Shown here in pieces: positions 15,438 to 24,552 of a stretch of DNA of 64,000 nt; positions within the stretch are counted from its first letter, which is position 1, and the number at the start of each line of letters is the position of its first letter. The notes under the pieces are model-generated. The model was not told the origin of the DNA. It did no database searches and saw nothing but the letters and a program-made list of their open reading frames with translations. The DNA comes from CALINB01 sp938045325 (GTDB lineage Bacteria; Pseudomonadota; Alphaproteobacteria; Rhodospirillales; CALINB01): the NCBI GenBank assembly GCA_038114465.1, contig JAYNQW010000014.1:35442-99441 (forward strand), written 5' to 3'. Made by a program: the position numbers and the translations under genes.

Positions 15438-17822
15438 TCAACGCAGCCGTTGCAAGCTCGCTTGCGCAGCGGCTTCGACGATGGCGTCCGTATCAATCCG
15501 GTAATGATGATAAAGATCGGGGACATCGCCGCATTGACCGAACTTTTCGACCCCCAAGGGTACGACGTGGTACCCGCCGGTCGCGCCGAGCCAATCAAGC
15601 GTTGCGGGATGGGCGTCCAACACCGTCACCAGAGAAGCATCGGGTGCGATAACCGACAATATGCGTTCGATGTGCGCGCTGGCGTTTTGATCGCCCGCCT
15701 GGCGTGCTTTCGATGCCGCCGTCCATCCTTTGTGCAACCGGTCGGCGGATGTGATGTTCAACAACCCGGCACCGGGAACATCTTCGATAACTGTTTCATA
15801 AGCCTCAATCGCCTCGGGTGCGACGGGCCCTGAAAACGCAATGACAAGCTCGCCGCCCGGCGCCGGTTCACGCAGCCAATAAGCGCCGGCGAGAATGTTT
15901 TCTCGCAACTCGACGTTCATGTCCCGTTGCGGCTGATCAATAGGCCGGGTCACCAGACGCAGGCAAACCGACGCCCCTTCCGGTTTTTGCATGTGCTCGA
16001 ACCCCCAGGCCATCATGACGGCCACTTCATCGGCGAAGGCCGGTTCGAACGCTTCCAACCCGTCCTGGCCCATGGTGATGAGGTTCGTATAATTCGATTG
16101 ATGCGCGCCCCCTTCTGGCGCGAGCGCCAAGCCCGACGGAGTCAGGATCAGCATAAACCGCGAGTCTTGGTAGCACGCGTAATTCAGTGCATCCAAACCG
16201 CGGCCGATAAAAATATCATAGAGTGTGCCGATGGGCAGCAGACGCGCGCCGAAGAGATGCTCGGACACACCAAGCTCGGCCAACAGCGTAAAAAAGTTGT
16301 TTTCCGCGATACCCAATTCGATGTGCTGACCGCTCGGCGATTTTTCCCATTTCTGCGGCGACGGCACCTGTTCGTTGCGAAAAGCATCCGGTTCCTCTCG
16401 ACGATGAAAAACACCTTTACGGTTAACCCAGCCACCGAGGCTGGTCGAGACCGTCACGTCTGGTGATGTCGTCACAATGCGTTTCGTAAACTCGTTATCC
16501 TGACGGCCAAGTTCGGTCATAATCCGCCCAAAGGTTTCCTGCGTCGAAAGCTTCGCTCCTTCTGGGGTTTCTATCCCCTTTGCCGGAATTACCGGTGCCC
16601 AGGAAACTTCCTTCTTGCGGGTTCGTTCGCGTAAACGCTCGATAATGCCGTCGAACTCATCATCGGTCATTTCAAGGCCCGCCAAGGGATCCCACTCCTG
16701 CCCCTTGGGAATTTTCAGCGACTCGCGGAACTGATCGATTTGCTGATCGGTCATCAACCCAGCGTGGTTATCCTTGTGACCCGCAAACGGCAGCCGGTGA
16801 CCTTTAATCGTATAAGCAACAAAACAATGCGGCGCTTCACTATCGACGCTGTGAAATGCTTCAAGCAAGGTTTCCATGTCATGGCCGCCGAGGTTCGTCA
16901 TTAAGGCATGCAATGCCGCATCGCTATGACTATCGAGCAGTTCCTTGAGACCACTGGTCCCTTTCAAGTCATGGGATAAATGCTCGCGCCAGGATCGCTC
17001 GCCCTGAAACGAAATCGCCGAATACAGCATGTTCGGACAGGTTTCGATCCATTGACGTAACGCTTCACCGGCAGGCCCTTCAAAGGCTGCTTCGAGGAGC
17101 TTGCCGTACTTCAGAACCTTGACTTCCCAGCCGACGGTGCCGAAAAAGTCGTGAATGCGTTGCGACAGATAATCGTGTACGACACCATCGAGGCTTTGGC
17201 GGTTGTAATCGATAATCCACCACGTATTGCGGATGTCATGCTTCCAGCCTTCCAGCAAAGCTTCGAAAATGTTGCCTTCATCGAGTTCCGCATCGCCGGC
17301 GACGGTAATCAGCCGGCCCATTTCATTCTCGGGCGGGACGAGTTTCTGCAAATGAACATAATCTTGCGCCAAGGACGCGAATAGCGTCGCGGCGACAGGA
17401 AGCCCCATCGAGCCGCCGGAGAAATCGACCGCGAACTTATCTTTCGTGCGCGATGGATACGATTGCACGCCGCCGAAGGCGCGAAAGCTTTCCAAATCTT
17501 GTTGCGTCAATTCGCCCATCAAATAAAGCAACGAATGCAATGTCGGGGCACCGTGGGGTTTCAGCGCCACGCGGTCCTTCGGTTTGAGGACGTCCATCAA
17601 TAACGCCGTATGGATCGTATTGGCCGAAGCGACTGAGGACTGGTGGGCACCGACTTTCAAACCGTCCCGCTTCGGGCGGATGTTATTGGCGTGGTGGATC
17701 ATCCAGCACGCCAACCACAGTAACTTTTGCTCGAAGGCCTGAAGCTCGGCAACCGTCTGCGGTGTGACCAAGTTCCCTTTGGCCCCAGCTTTAACCGGAA
17801 ACGGTGTAATGGATGCGTTCAT
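15438..17822 (-). CDS. AceE-like thiamine-diphosphate E1 enzyme (transketolase superfamily)
   Basis: A 794-residue single-chain enzyme with the domain order of the homodimeric pyruvate dehydrogenase E1 (AceE) family: a thiamine-diphosphate pyrimidine/diphosphate-binding part near residues 100-300, with the motif GDAELDEGN and DYNRQSLDG (compare GDGEMDEP and NCNLQRLDG in AceE), a transketolase-like middle domain (GIAENNFFTLLAELG), and a C-terminal domain. It is about 90 residues shorter than E. coli AceE. There are no E2 or E3 genes nearby, so it may not be the housekeeping PDH; a stand-alone 2-oxoacid decarboxylase or transketolase activity is possible. The start has AGGGAA upstream. A 19-bp element shared with the acyl-CoA synthetase gene lies 60 bases upstream. 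Confidence 0.8.
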   Translation of the reverse strand: MNASITPFPVKAGAKGNLVTPQTVAELQAFEQKLLWLACWMIHHANNIRPKRDGLKVGAHQSSVASANTIHTALLMDVLKPKDRVALKPHGAPTLHSLLYLMGELTQQDLESFRAFGGVQSYPSRTKDKFAVDFSGGSMGLPVAATLFASLAQDYVHLQKLVPPENEMGRLITVAGDAELDEGNIFEALLEGWKHDIRNTWWIIDYNRQSLDGVVHDYLSQRIHDFFGTVGWEVKVLKYGKLLEAAFEGPAGEALRQWIETCPNMLYSAISFQGERSWREHLSHDLKGTSGLKELLDSHSDAALHALMTNLGGHDMETLLEAFHSVDSEAPHCFVAYTIKGHRLPFAGHKDNHAGLMTDQQIDQFRESLKIPKGQEWDPLAGLEMTDDEFDGIIERLRERTRKKEVSWAPVIPAKGIETPEGAKLSTQETFGRIMTELGRQDNEFTKRIVTTSPDVTVSTSLGGWVNRKGVFHRREEPDAFRNEQVPSPQKWEKSPSGQHIELGIAENNFFTLLAELGVSEHLFGARLLPIGTLYDIFIGRGLDALNYACYQDSRFMLILTPSGLALAPEGGAHQSNYTNLITMGQDGLEAFEPAFADEVAVMMAWGFEHMQKPEGASVCLRLVTRPIDQPQRDMNVELRENILAGAYWLREPAPGGELVIAFSGPVAPEAIEAYETVIEDVPGAGLLNITSADRLHKGWTAASKARQAGDQNASAHIERILSVIAPDASLVTVLDAHPATLDWLGATGGYHVVPLGVEKFGQCGDVPDLYHHYRIDTDAIVEAAAQASLQRLR

Positions 17823-17881
17823 CGAATTCCCTATTCGGAATCACATTTTACCCGAATTTCAGAGCCAACAGAATTAGGTTG

Positions 17882-17900
17882 TAACTATCTGAAAATATTA
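17882..17900. promoter_or_regulatory. copy 1 of a 19-bp identical upstream element
   Basis: TAACTATCTGAAAATATTA occurs here, 60 bases upstream of the AceE-like gene start, and again at 48298-48316, 46 bases upstream of the acyl-CoA synthetase start, in the same orientation relative to both genes. An exact 19-bp match in 64 kb is unlikely by chance. It may be an operator or promoter part; no known regulator site was recognised. Confidence 0.5.
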
Positions 17901-17912
17901 GAATAAAGGTAA

Positions 17913-20021
17913 CTACGACAATATCAGGAGCGACGGCCATTTGAGCGACGGCATCGGTTCGATGGCAATGCCCGCGCCATCTTTGTCTTTTTTCCAGGAA
18001 ACATCGATGAGTTCGCCGGTTTCGAGGTTCCCCCAATGCGCCCGGCCTGATTTTCTCAGCAAGGATGACGGATCGATCAAGTCTAATAAGCCATCACCTG
18101 ATACTGAGCCCGGTAACAATAAATAAATGTCCTGATCGCCGGCTTTCATTGAGCAAACCGAACCAGCTTCATTCGATTGCCGGTCCAATAATTCCACATC
18201 TTCATTCAAGACGGACATGAAGCTGTTGAGATGCTGGAAGACGAAACTCGTCGGACGCGGATTGAAACGCCGGTCGAACAGTCCCCGGCGGGGGAAATAT
18301 CCCCGATCGACATCGATAAAGGTGTCGAGAAACACATCGACATTATCCAAAGCGAATGCCGCGGCGATGGCTTCGGATATTTGGCTTGCGTTGAGCTGAT
18401 CATCCGCGTTTTCGGTGGCCGGGTTTTCCGTCGCCAGGCGAATATTGACGACAGCTTTAAATTCACGTGCCTGGGCAAGCTCACTGATCTCTTGAATTTC
18501 CGACCAGGGCGATTTATCCAGGCCGACACGGAGGATAAACCCGTCGGCGGCATCACCTGCCCCATCGAGGGCACGAAATTCGTCGATGTCAGCGACTTCC
18601 GAGGCCCTGAAACCGTAACTCACAAAATGGCTGAACTGCGAGCCAGCCCGTTTTTTATCGGCAGACGTTTCGATTTTAGCCAAATAAATAGGTACGCCCG
18701 TTTCCTGTTTAATCTTTGTCAGCGCGGGGATCATGCCACCCTTGTGCCGCCATTGAACGATGACTTCCAAGACATCAACGATATCCCGGTAGTTGGTTAA
18801 AGCTTCCCGCGCCCGGCCAACAGGAGGTTCAAAGGAAAACACCGTGATCTGATGGCCAATCCTTTTTAGTGCCGCCAACCGGTTTCGGGTCCGCTCCTCT
18901 AAAAGTTCAGTTAATGGCACGCGGATTTTTTGGATACCGAGTTCCCAAAGGGCAAGCAAAGTATAGTCGTTGCGCACCCGTTTGCGAGAAAACTCTTCCA
19001 TCGGCCCGTTGTAGGGAAGATCGCTCACTTCATTCCAAGGATGACGTAGATGCACACCGACAGGTGCGCTCGAGATTTCCTTCGCATGATACGTGCTGAT
19101 CTTTGGCGCCGGTGGCGCGATTTTTTCACCAAGTGCAATTTCTTCGCCATTGGTGCGGATTAATCTTGCGGCATGGCCGTTTTCGTAAACGTTGACCATA
19201 AAAAATCCGAGCTTATCGGTATCGTTTCGGCCGAATTGATCGGCAGGTCCGATCCGAAACAACTCCGAATAGTCTTGCCTGAAAAAAGACGTCGCCGGCA
19301 GGATGTAGGATTCGGCGTCCGCCAACCGGTTATAGAAAAACCCGTGAACGTGACCGCAAAACAAAGCTTCGACCGAATATTTTTCGATTAGGCGCAATAG
19401 CCGCGAACGGCCCGGCTCATCGATGTTGTCGTAATGGGAAGCCTCTTCGGGCGAACGAATATAAGGCGGGTAATGGGTGCAAAGAAAAATGCGCTTACCG
19501 TCGTGATCGGCAAGATCACGCTCAAGCCATTCCCATTGAATACCTTCGCATTTAAAGCCTGAGTTGATGATCTGCGCATCAATCATCGTGAAGTGACAAT
19601 CTCCGTGATCAAAAGACAAATAATCGGCGCCGAAATAACGCTGATATTGATCGACGAATTGTTCTTCGATTTGTCCCGCCGGCATTTGATCGTTCGGTTT
19701 ATCACCCACATCATGATTGCCGGGTATAAAACGGATATCCTTATTGAGTTTAACGAAAGCCGCCTTGGCCGCCTCGCAGGCCGGCCCATAGGTCGGCAGT
19801 TCGGGCACCGGATGAACAATGTCTCCGAGATGTATAACAAATTCAGGATCAAGCTGATTGAGAAGCTCAATCACATAACGAGTCCGGCCGTTGGCGTGCA
19901 GATTAACCTCGAACGGAGACGATTCATCGCCCTCTTCCGGACGCATATGCGTATCGGCAATGACGGCAAAGGTAAAAAGATGCCCGCCTAAGGATGGATT
20001 GGTACGCTTGTCGGTTTCCAT
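17913..20021 (-). CDS. two-domain calcineurin-like metallophosphoesterase
   Basis: A 702-residue protein. Residues 15-270 are a calcineurin-like phosphoesterase with D23-x-H25 (ADTHMRP), GD67xxH (GDIVH), GNH103D (GNHDVGD) and a later CTHYPPY and CGHVHGFFYN, so all metal ligands are present. Residues from about 340 onward form a second domain whose alternating pattern (LWELGIQKIRVPLTEL, QITVFSFEPP, PIYLAKIETS, FILRVGLDKS, FKAVVNIRLAT) suggests a TIM barrel; its family is not recognised. No signal peptide is seen. The substrate is unknown; phosphodiester or nucleotide hydrolysis would be the family expectation. The gap to the next gene downstream holds the 19-bp element. Confidence 0.8.
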   Translation of the reverse strand: METDKRTNPSLGGHLFTFAVIADTHMRPEEGDESSPFEVNLHANGRTRYVIELLNQLDPEFVIHLGDIVHPVPELPTYGPACEAAKAAFVKLNKDIRFIPGNHDVGDKPNDQMPAGQIEEQFVDQYQRYFGADYLSFDHGDCHFTMIDAQIINSGFKCEGIQWEWLERDLADHDGKRIFLCTHYPPYIRSPEEASHYDNIDEPGRSRLLRLIEKYSVEALFCGHVHGFFYNRLADAESYILPATSFFRQDYSELFRIGPADQFGRNDTDKLGFFMVNVYENGHAARLIRTNGEEIALGEKIAPPAPKISTYHAKEISSAPVGVHLRHPWNEVSDLPYNGPMEEFSRKRVRNDYTLLALWELGIQKIRVPLTELLEERTRNRLAALKRIGHQITVFSFEPPVGRAREALTNYRDIVDVLEVIVQWRHKGGMIPALTKIKQETGVPIYLAKIETSADKKRAGSQFSHFVSYGFRASEVADIDEFRALDGAGDAADGFILRVGLDKSPWSEIQEISELAQAREFKAVVNIRLATENPATENADDQLNASQISEAIAAAFALDNVDVFLDTFIDVDRGYFPRRGLFDRRFNPRPTSFVFQHLNSFMSVLNEDVELLDRQSNEAGSVCSMKAGDQDIYLLLPGSVSGDGLLDLIDPSSLLRKSGRAHWGNLETGELIDVSWKKDKDGAGIAIEPMPSLKWPSLLILS

Positions 20022-20115
20022 AAACGCCCCGCTATCGTTTCTCTTAATATCTTTCCACTATCTATAACCGAGCAATACGCTCATAGAGCCAATAGGGATC
20101 ATTAAACTGGCCACA

Positions 20116-21174
20116 TCAGCCATTCAAAACCCTTTGCGCGATCTCTTTGCCGAATTCATCGCAATTCATATCCCCGCCCAAGTCCCGGGTTCGGCGTGCC
20201 TGTAATTGCGCATCCACCGCCGCCTCGATTGCCTGACCGGCTTCATTGAAAGCAGGATTGTTGTGTTTTGCCGCGAGCCACGTAAACAACATCCCGCACG
20301 AAAGGATCATAGCCGTCGGATTGGCAATGTTCTGCCCGGCGATATCGGGGGCTGAGCCGTGCGCGGCTTGTGCGATGCAATGATCGAGGCTTGAATTGAT
20401 GGAACTGCCGATGCCGAGGCCGCCCGACAATTCGGCCGTCAGATCGGAAAGCAGGTCACCGTATAAATTCGTCGCGACGATTAAATCGAAGCTTTCGGGC
20501 CGGCGGACGGCAAGCGCGAACATCGCATCCACAATGACCTCTTCCACCTCAACCTCAGGATAGTCTTTGGTAACATCCCGGGCCGCTTCAAGGAATAAAC
20601 CGTCCGTCATTTTCATGACATGAACTTTGTGCAGCAACGTCACTTTTTTGCGTCGCTGCATGGCCAGTTCACAGGCTGCCCGCGTAATCCGGGCCGAAGC
20701 CTCATAACTGATATTGCGAACGGCTTGAGCCAGTTTCGGAGTCACCATGAACTCACCATGGCCCGCGTACATATTCCGATCAGCATAAAATCCTTCGGTA
20801 TTTTCCCGCGCCACGATTAAGTCCATTGCCTTAACATGAGCCGGCACGCCCGGACGCACCTTGCAGGGCCGCATATTGGCAAACAGGTCCATCTTCATAC
20901 GAATGATGCTGGAAGGGTTCGGATAAGTTTGATGCTCCGCCGGATAAGAATTTGCATCATGCGGTCCCATGATGACACCGTCAGCGGCATGGCATTTTTC
21001 CAGCACCGAATCATGAAAAGCATGCTGATGGGTCTTGATACCGGCATGACCGACGTCATCCTGTTCGAATCGCAATCCCAGACCGAATCGTTTTTCTGCT
21101 GATTCGAGTACGGGCATCGATGCCGCGATGACTTCAGGACCGATTCCATCGCATTCGAGAATTAAAATGCGCAC
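20116..21174 (-). CDS. isocitrate/isopropylmalate dehydrogenase family protein
   Basis: A 352-residue NAD(P)-dependent beta-hydroxyacid oxidative decarboxylase. Motifs are ILILECDGIGPEV at the N-terminus, the substrate-binding SSIIRMKMDLFANMRPC, ARENTEGFYADRN, the Mg-binding YGDLLSDLTAELSGG and GSAPDIAGQNIANPTAM. The usual GDGIGPEV is ECDGIGPEV here. The GTG at 21174, with GGAG 10 bases upstream, is taken as the start; the longer frame to 21309 runs through tRNA-Val and is not coding. The family includes isopropylmalate, tartrate and homoisocitrate dehydrogenases; with no leu genes adjacent, the specificity is open. Confidence 0.88.
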   Translation of the reverse strand: MRILILECDGIGPEVIAASMPVLESAEKRFGLGLRFEQDDVGHAGIKTHQHAFHDSVLEKCHAADGVIMGPHDANSYPAEHQTYPNPSSIIRMKMDLFANMRPCKVRPGVPAHVKAMDLIVARENTEGFYADRNMYAGHGEFMVTPKLAQAVRNISYEASARITRAACELAMQRRKKVTLLHKVHVMKMTDGLFLEAARDVTKDYPEVEVEEVIVDAMFALAVRRPESFDLIVATNLYGDLLSDLTAELSGGLGIGSSINSSLDHCIAQAAHGSAPDIAGQNIANPTAMILSCGMLFTWLAAKHNNPAFNEAGQAIEAAVDAQLQARRTRDLGGDMNCDEFGKEIAQRVLNG

Positions 21175-21214
21175 TAATTGAGGCTCCGATTTGAAATTGA
21201 AAATCAACAAATAA

Positions 21215-21290
21215 TGGTGGGCGGTGACGGGTTCGAACCGCCGACATCCACGGTGTAAACGTGGCGCTCTCCCAACTGAGCTAACCGCCC
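21215..21290 (-). tRNA. tRNA-Val (anticodon TAC)
   Basis: A 76-base cloverleaf on the minus strand: acceptor GGGCGGT pairs with ACCGCCC, the D arm has AGCTCAGTTGGGAGAGC, anticodon stem CCACG/CGTGG closes the loop TTTACAC (anticodon TAC), the T arm has GGTTCGAACC, and CCA is encoded. Confidence 0.97.
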
Positions 21291-21387
21291 GGAGGCGTGA
21301 AATTATCACAACTACCCCGAAATACCATCCATAGAACCCTTGGAATTTCGGTCATTTTGAAAAAATATTCTCTGTCAGGCAAAAATA

Positions 21388-21416
21388 AACGGCCCTCGAG
21401 CAAACGAGAGCCGTTT
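21388..21416 (-). terminator. rho-independent terminator of the HU gene
   Basis: Minus-strand hairpin AAACGGCTCTCG / CGAGGGCCGTTT (one mismatch) with a short loop, followed by TTTATTTTTG. It lies 23 bases after the HU stop codon. Confidence 0.85.
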
Positions 21417-21438
21417 ATATGTAAGCTATTGAAATTGC

Positions 21439-21711
21439 TTAGTTTACAGCTTCCTTCAAGGCTTTGCCGGCTTTGAATTTCGGCTGGTTAGAAGCCGGAA
21501 TTTGAATAGCTTCGCCTGTGCGGGGATTGCGCCCCGTTGTGGCGGCCCGGCGGCTAACGCTGAAGGTGCCAAAACCAACAAGACGAACTTCTGTTTTGGT
21601 TTTCAGTGAATCAATGATGGCATCGATCACACCGTCAACAGCTTTCGTCGAATCAGCTTTTGATAAACCAGTGTTGTTAGCAACTGTAGCAATAAGATCG
21701 TTTTTGTTCAC
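21439..21711 (-). CDS. hupB: DNA-binding protein HU
   Basis: A 90-residue histone-like protein, the exact length of HU-beta. The dimer core (MNKNDLIATVANNTGLSKAD) and the DNA-binding arm (VGFGTFSVSRRAATTGRNPR followed by TGEAIQIPASNQPKFKAG) are complete. It starts with GTG, placed by a GAGGGGGG ribosome site 8 bases upstream. It has its own sigma70-like promoter and terminator and so is monocistronic; it lies downstream of lon as in many proteobacteria. Confidence 0.97.
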   Translation of the reverse strand: MNKNDLIATVANNTGLSKADSTKAVDGVIDAIIDSLKTKTEVRLVGFGTFSVSRRAATTGRNPRTGEAIQIPASNQPKFKAGKALKEAVN

Positions 21712-21783
21712 TATGCGACCCCCCTCTCATGGAGATGAATAAAAATTGAAAAAACCGAGGTAACTTAAAACCTGACCATCAAT

Positions 21784-21813
21784 AGTTTAGATCGTAAATT
21801 TTCACGGCGTCAA
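21784..21813 (-). promoter_or_regulatory. sigma70-like promoter of the HU gene
   Basis: On the minus strand TTGACG (21813-21808) and TAAACT (21789-21784) are separated by 18 bases, placing the transcript start near 21777 and giving a leader of about 65 bases before the GTG. Confidence 0.5.
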
Positions 21814-21969
21814 TTGGAGAAGCGCAGATTTCCACAGTTTTTTAGGACTCTTTGATTTGTTTAAAAAATTTATTGCGCTTAAAAAAATTTTTAAGACCAC
21901 AACAAATTAATACGTTGCATAGTGTGCACCGCTTGAGACGCGTATCTAATTGAAATTGCTCAAAAGCCA

Positions 21970-21988
21970 GATTCGCAATTCGCGAATC
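21970..21988 (-). terminator. possible lon terminator
   Basis: A perfect 7-bp stem GATTCGC/GCGAATC with a five-base loop stands 19 bases after the lon stop on the minus strand, followed by a weak T-run (TGGCTTTTGAG). The rest of the 295-bp gap between lon and HU is AT-rich, with the HU promoter. Confidence 0.35.
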
Positions 21989-22006
21989 GCTTACTGCGCC
22001 AATGAA

Positions 22007-24418
22007 CTAATGGGTTCTCAGACCGCCAATATCGTCTTCATCACCGGAAGACTTCGAAAGTGAATTTTCTTCGGCATCGTCTTCTTCATTCCATTCAATC
22101 GGAGTCAGCGGGTGAGCGAGTGCATGTTCAAGCACCTCATCAACCGTGCCGACAGGAATGATCGTCAGACCCCTTTTCACATTATCGGGAATTTCGGCCA
22201 GATCCTTTTCGTTGTCCTTCGGAATAAGAACCTTTTTGATGCCGCCCCGTAAGGCCGCTAAAAGCTTCTCTTTAAGTCCGCCGATCGGCAGAACACGGCC
22301 ACGCAGCGTAACCTCACCGGTCATCGCCACATCCTTGACCACGGCAACGCCTGTGAGCACGGAAATGATCGAAGTCGCCATCGCCACACCAGCTGATGGT
22401 CCGTCTTTCGGTGTCGCCCCCTCCGGCACGTGAACGTGAATATCCTTGCGCCGGAAAAGCGTCGGCACGATGCCAAATTCGACGGCTCGCGACTGAACGT
22501 AGGATTTCGCTGCTTGAATGGATTCCTGCATGACATCGCCGAGCTTACCGGTGATCGTCATGCGGCCTTTACCCGGGACCATCACAGCTTCGATGGAGAG
22601 CAATTCACCGCCAACTTCGGTCCATGCCAGGCCTGTCGTGATACCAACCATGTCTTCCAGTTCGGCTTCGCCGTAACGGAAACGTCTGACACCGGCATAC
22701 TTCCCTAAGTTACGCCGAGTAACATGAACCCCTTCTTTATCGCTCATCAGAATATCTTTGATGGCTTTGCGGGCCAAGTTCGCGATTTCCCGTTCAAGAT
22801 TACGAACGCCGGCTTCACGGGTGTAGTAACGAATGATATCGAGGATCGCTGAATCCGAAATCGACCATTCGTTTTCCTTCAAACCATGGTCCTTGATTTG
22901 CTTTGGAATGAGGTGACGTTTTGCGATTTCCACCTTCTCATCTTCCGTATAGCCAGACAAACGAATGGTTTCCATCCGGTCTAATAACGGCGGCGGAATG
23001 CGTAATGTGTTTGCCGTCGTCACGAACAAGACGTCCGACAAATCATAATCAATTTCCAAATAGTGGTCATTGAAGCTTGAATTCTGTTCCGGATCCAACA
23101 CTTCCAGCAATGCAGAGGCCGGATCACCACGCCAGTCCTGGCCCATCTTGTCGATTTCATCGAGCAAGAAAAGCGGATTGGAAGATTTTGCTTTTTTCAT
23201 ACCTTGGATGATTTTACCCGGCATGGAACCGATATACGTGCGTCTGTGGCCGCGAACTTCGGCTTCATCACGTACGCCGCCCAACGACATGCGGACAAAA
23301 TTCCGCCCGGACGCTTTGGCGATTGATTTACCCAAGGACGTTTTACCGACACCCGGAGGCCCGACGAGACACAAAATAGGCCCGCGGACTTTCTTGGTCC
23401 GCTGTTGCACGGCAAGGTATTCAAGAATGCGTTCTTTGACCTTCTCAAGCCCATAGTGATCGGCATCGAGCACTTCCATCGCCTTATTGAGGTCTTTCTT
23501 CACCTTGGTCCGCTTTTTCCACGGAATACTGAGCATCCAATCGAGATAATTTCGAACGACTGTCGCTTCGGCGGACATCGGGCTCATATTGCGAAGCTTT
23601 TTGAGTTCCGTTTCTGATTTTTCTAGAGCTTCCTTGGAAAGCTTGGTCTCTTTGATGCGTTCTTCGAATTCGGCAATTTCATCACGGCCGTCTTCGGTTT
23701 CGCCGAGCTCTTTTTGAATCGCCTTCAATTGTTCGTTCAAATAGTACTCACGCTGGGTTTTCTCCATTTGACGTTTAACCCGGTTGCGAATTTTCTTTTC
23801 AACCTGCAACACGCCAATTTCGGATTCCATAAACGAATACACCCGCTCAAGCCGTTCGGCAGTGGAAACAATTTCCAACAGCTCCTGCTTTTCGGGAATT
23901 TTCAGCGCCAAGTGAGATGCAACCGTATCGGCCAGTTTATCCGGTTCGGTAATCTGATTGATCGATACCAAGGCTTCCGGCGGTATTTTCTTATTCAGTT
24001 TGATGTATTGCTCAAACTGCGTCACCACCGAACGCGATAAGGCTTCGAGCTCACTGGGATCATCGATAACTTCTTCGATAATCTCCGCTTCGGCTTGGAA
24101 AAAATCTTCATTATCCAAATAACGATTGATCCGGGCACGCTGACCGCCTTCGACTAGAACCTTGACTGTCCCGTCCGGTAATTTCAACAATTGAAGAACG
24201 GTCGCGACCGATCCGACGTCAAAGATATCCTCTGTTTTCGGATCGTCCTGAGCGGCGTTTTTCTGAGCCACCAGCAGAATTTTTTTGTCGTCCTTCATCA
24301 CATCTTCAAGGGCCCGCACGGATTTATCGCGGCCGACGAATAACGGCACGATCATATGCGGGAACACGACGATGTCGCGAAGCGGCAGAACGGGGAAAAT
24401 ATCAATTTGTGCGGTCAC
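22007..24418 (-). CDS. lon: ATP-dependent protease Lon
   Basis: An 803-residue LonA protease. The N-terminal substrate-binding domain starts FPVLPLRDIVVFPHMIVPLFVGR; a coiled-coil stretch follows; the AAA+ module has Walker A GPPGVGKTSLGKS and Walker B NPLFLLDEIDKMG; the C-terminal protease domain has the catalytic Ser in PKDGPSAGVAM and the Lys in GGLKEKLLAALRGG. It degrades misfolded and regulatory proteins in the cytoplasm. The C-terminus is an acidic tail (EEDDAEENSLSKSSGDEDD). The gene is 134 bases downstream of clpX. Confidence 0.99.
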   Translation of the reverse strand: MTAQIDIFPVLPLRDIVVFPHMIVPLFVGRDKSVRALEDVMKDDKKILLVAQKNAAQDDPKTEDIFDVGSVATVLQLLKLPDGTVKVLVEGGQRARINRYLDNEDFFQAEAEIIEEVIDDPSELEALSRSVVTQFEQYIKLNKKIPPEALVSINQITEPDKLADTVASHLALKIPEKQELLEIVSTAERLERVYSFMESEIGVLQVEKKIRNRVKRQMEKTQREYYLNEQLKAIQKELGETEDGRDEIAEFEERIKETKLSKEALEKSETELKKLRNMSPMSAEATVVRNYLDWMLSIPWKKRTKVKKDLNKAMEVLDADHYGLEKVKERILEYLAVQQRTKKVRGPILCLVGPPGVGKTSLGKSIAKASGRNFVRMSLGGVRDEAEVRGHRRTYIGSMPGKIIQGMKKAKSSNPLFLLDEIDKMGQDWRGDPASALLEVLDPEQNSSFNDHYLEIDYDLSDVLFVTTANTLRIPPPLLDRMETIRLSGYTEDEKVEIAKRHLIPKQIKDHGLKENEWSISDSAILDIIRYYTREAGVRNLEREIANLARKAIKDILMSDKEGVHVTRRNLGKYAGVRRFRYGEAELEDMVGITTGLAWTEVGGELLSIEAVMVPGKGRMTITGKLGDVMQESIQAAKSYVQSRAVEFGIVPTLFRRKDIHVHVPEGATPKDGPSAGVAMATSIISVLTGVAVVKDVAMTGEVTLRGRVLPIGGLKEKLLAALRGGIKKVLIPKDNEKDLAEIPDNVKRGLTIIPVGTVDEVLEHALAHPLTPIEWNEEDDAEENSLSKSSGDEDDIGGLRTH

Positions 24419-24552
24419 GTAAACGTCCCTTTACACTAGTGGTAGAAGCTCATGCACGGAGGATATCAAGATTTAGACGTGTTTGGCGAATCCAGAAACT
24501 CAGTGACCCAACAAAGATGGCCCCAAATATTAGAAAATCAAGGGACAGCGGG

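Noticed and set aside
21175..21309. In-frame N-terminal extension of the isocitrate/isopropylmalate dehydrogenase family gene up to 21309
   Set aside because: It translates tRNA-Val in reverse; the conserved start ILILECDGIGPEV and a GGAG site place the true start at GTG 21174.
24514..24542. Possible sigma32 heat-shock promoter upstream of lon (CTTGAT ... CATCTTTG on the minus strand)
   Set aside because: The spacing is 1-2 bases too long for the alphaproteobacterial consensus and the -10 part fits poorly.
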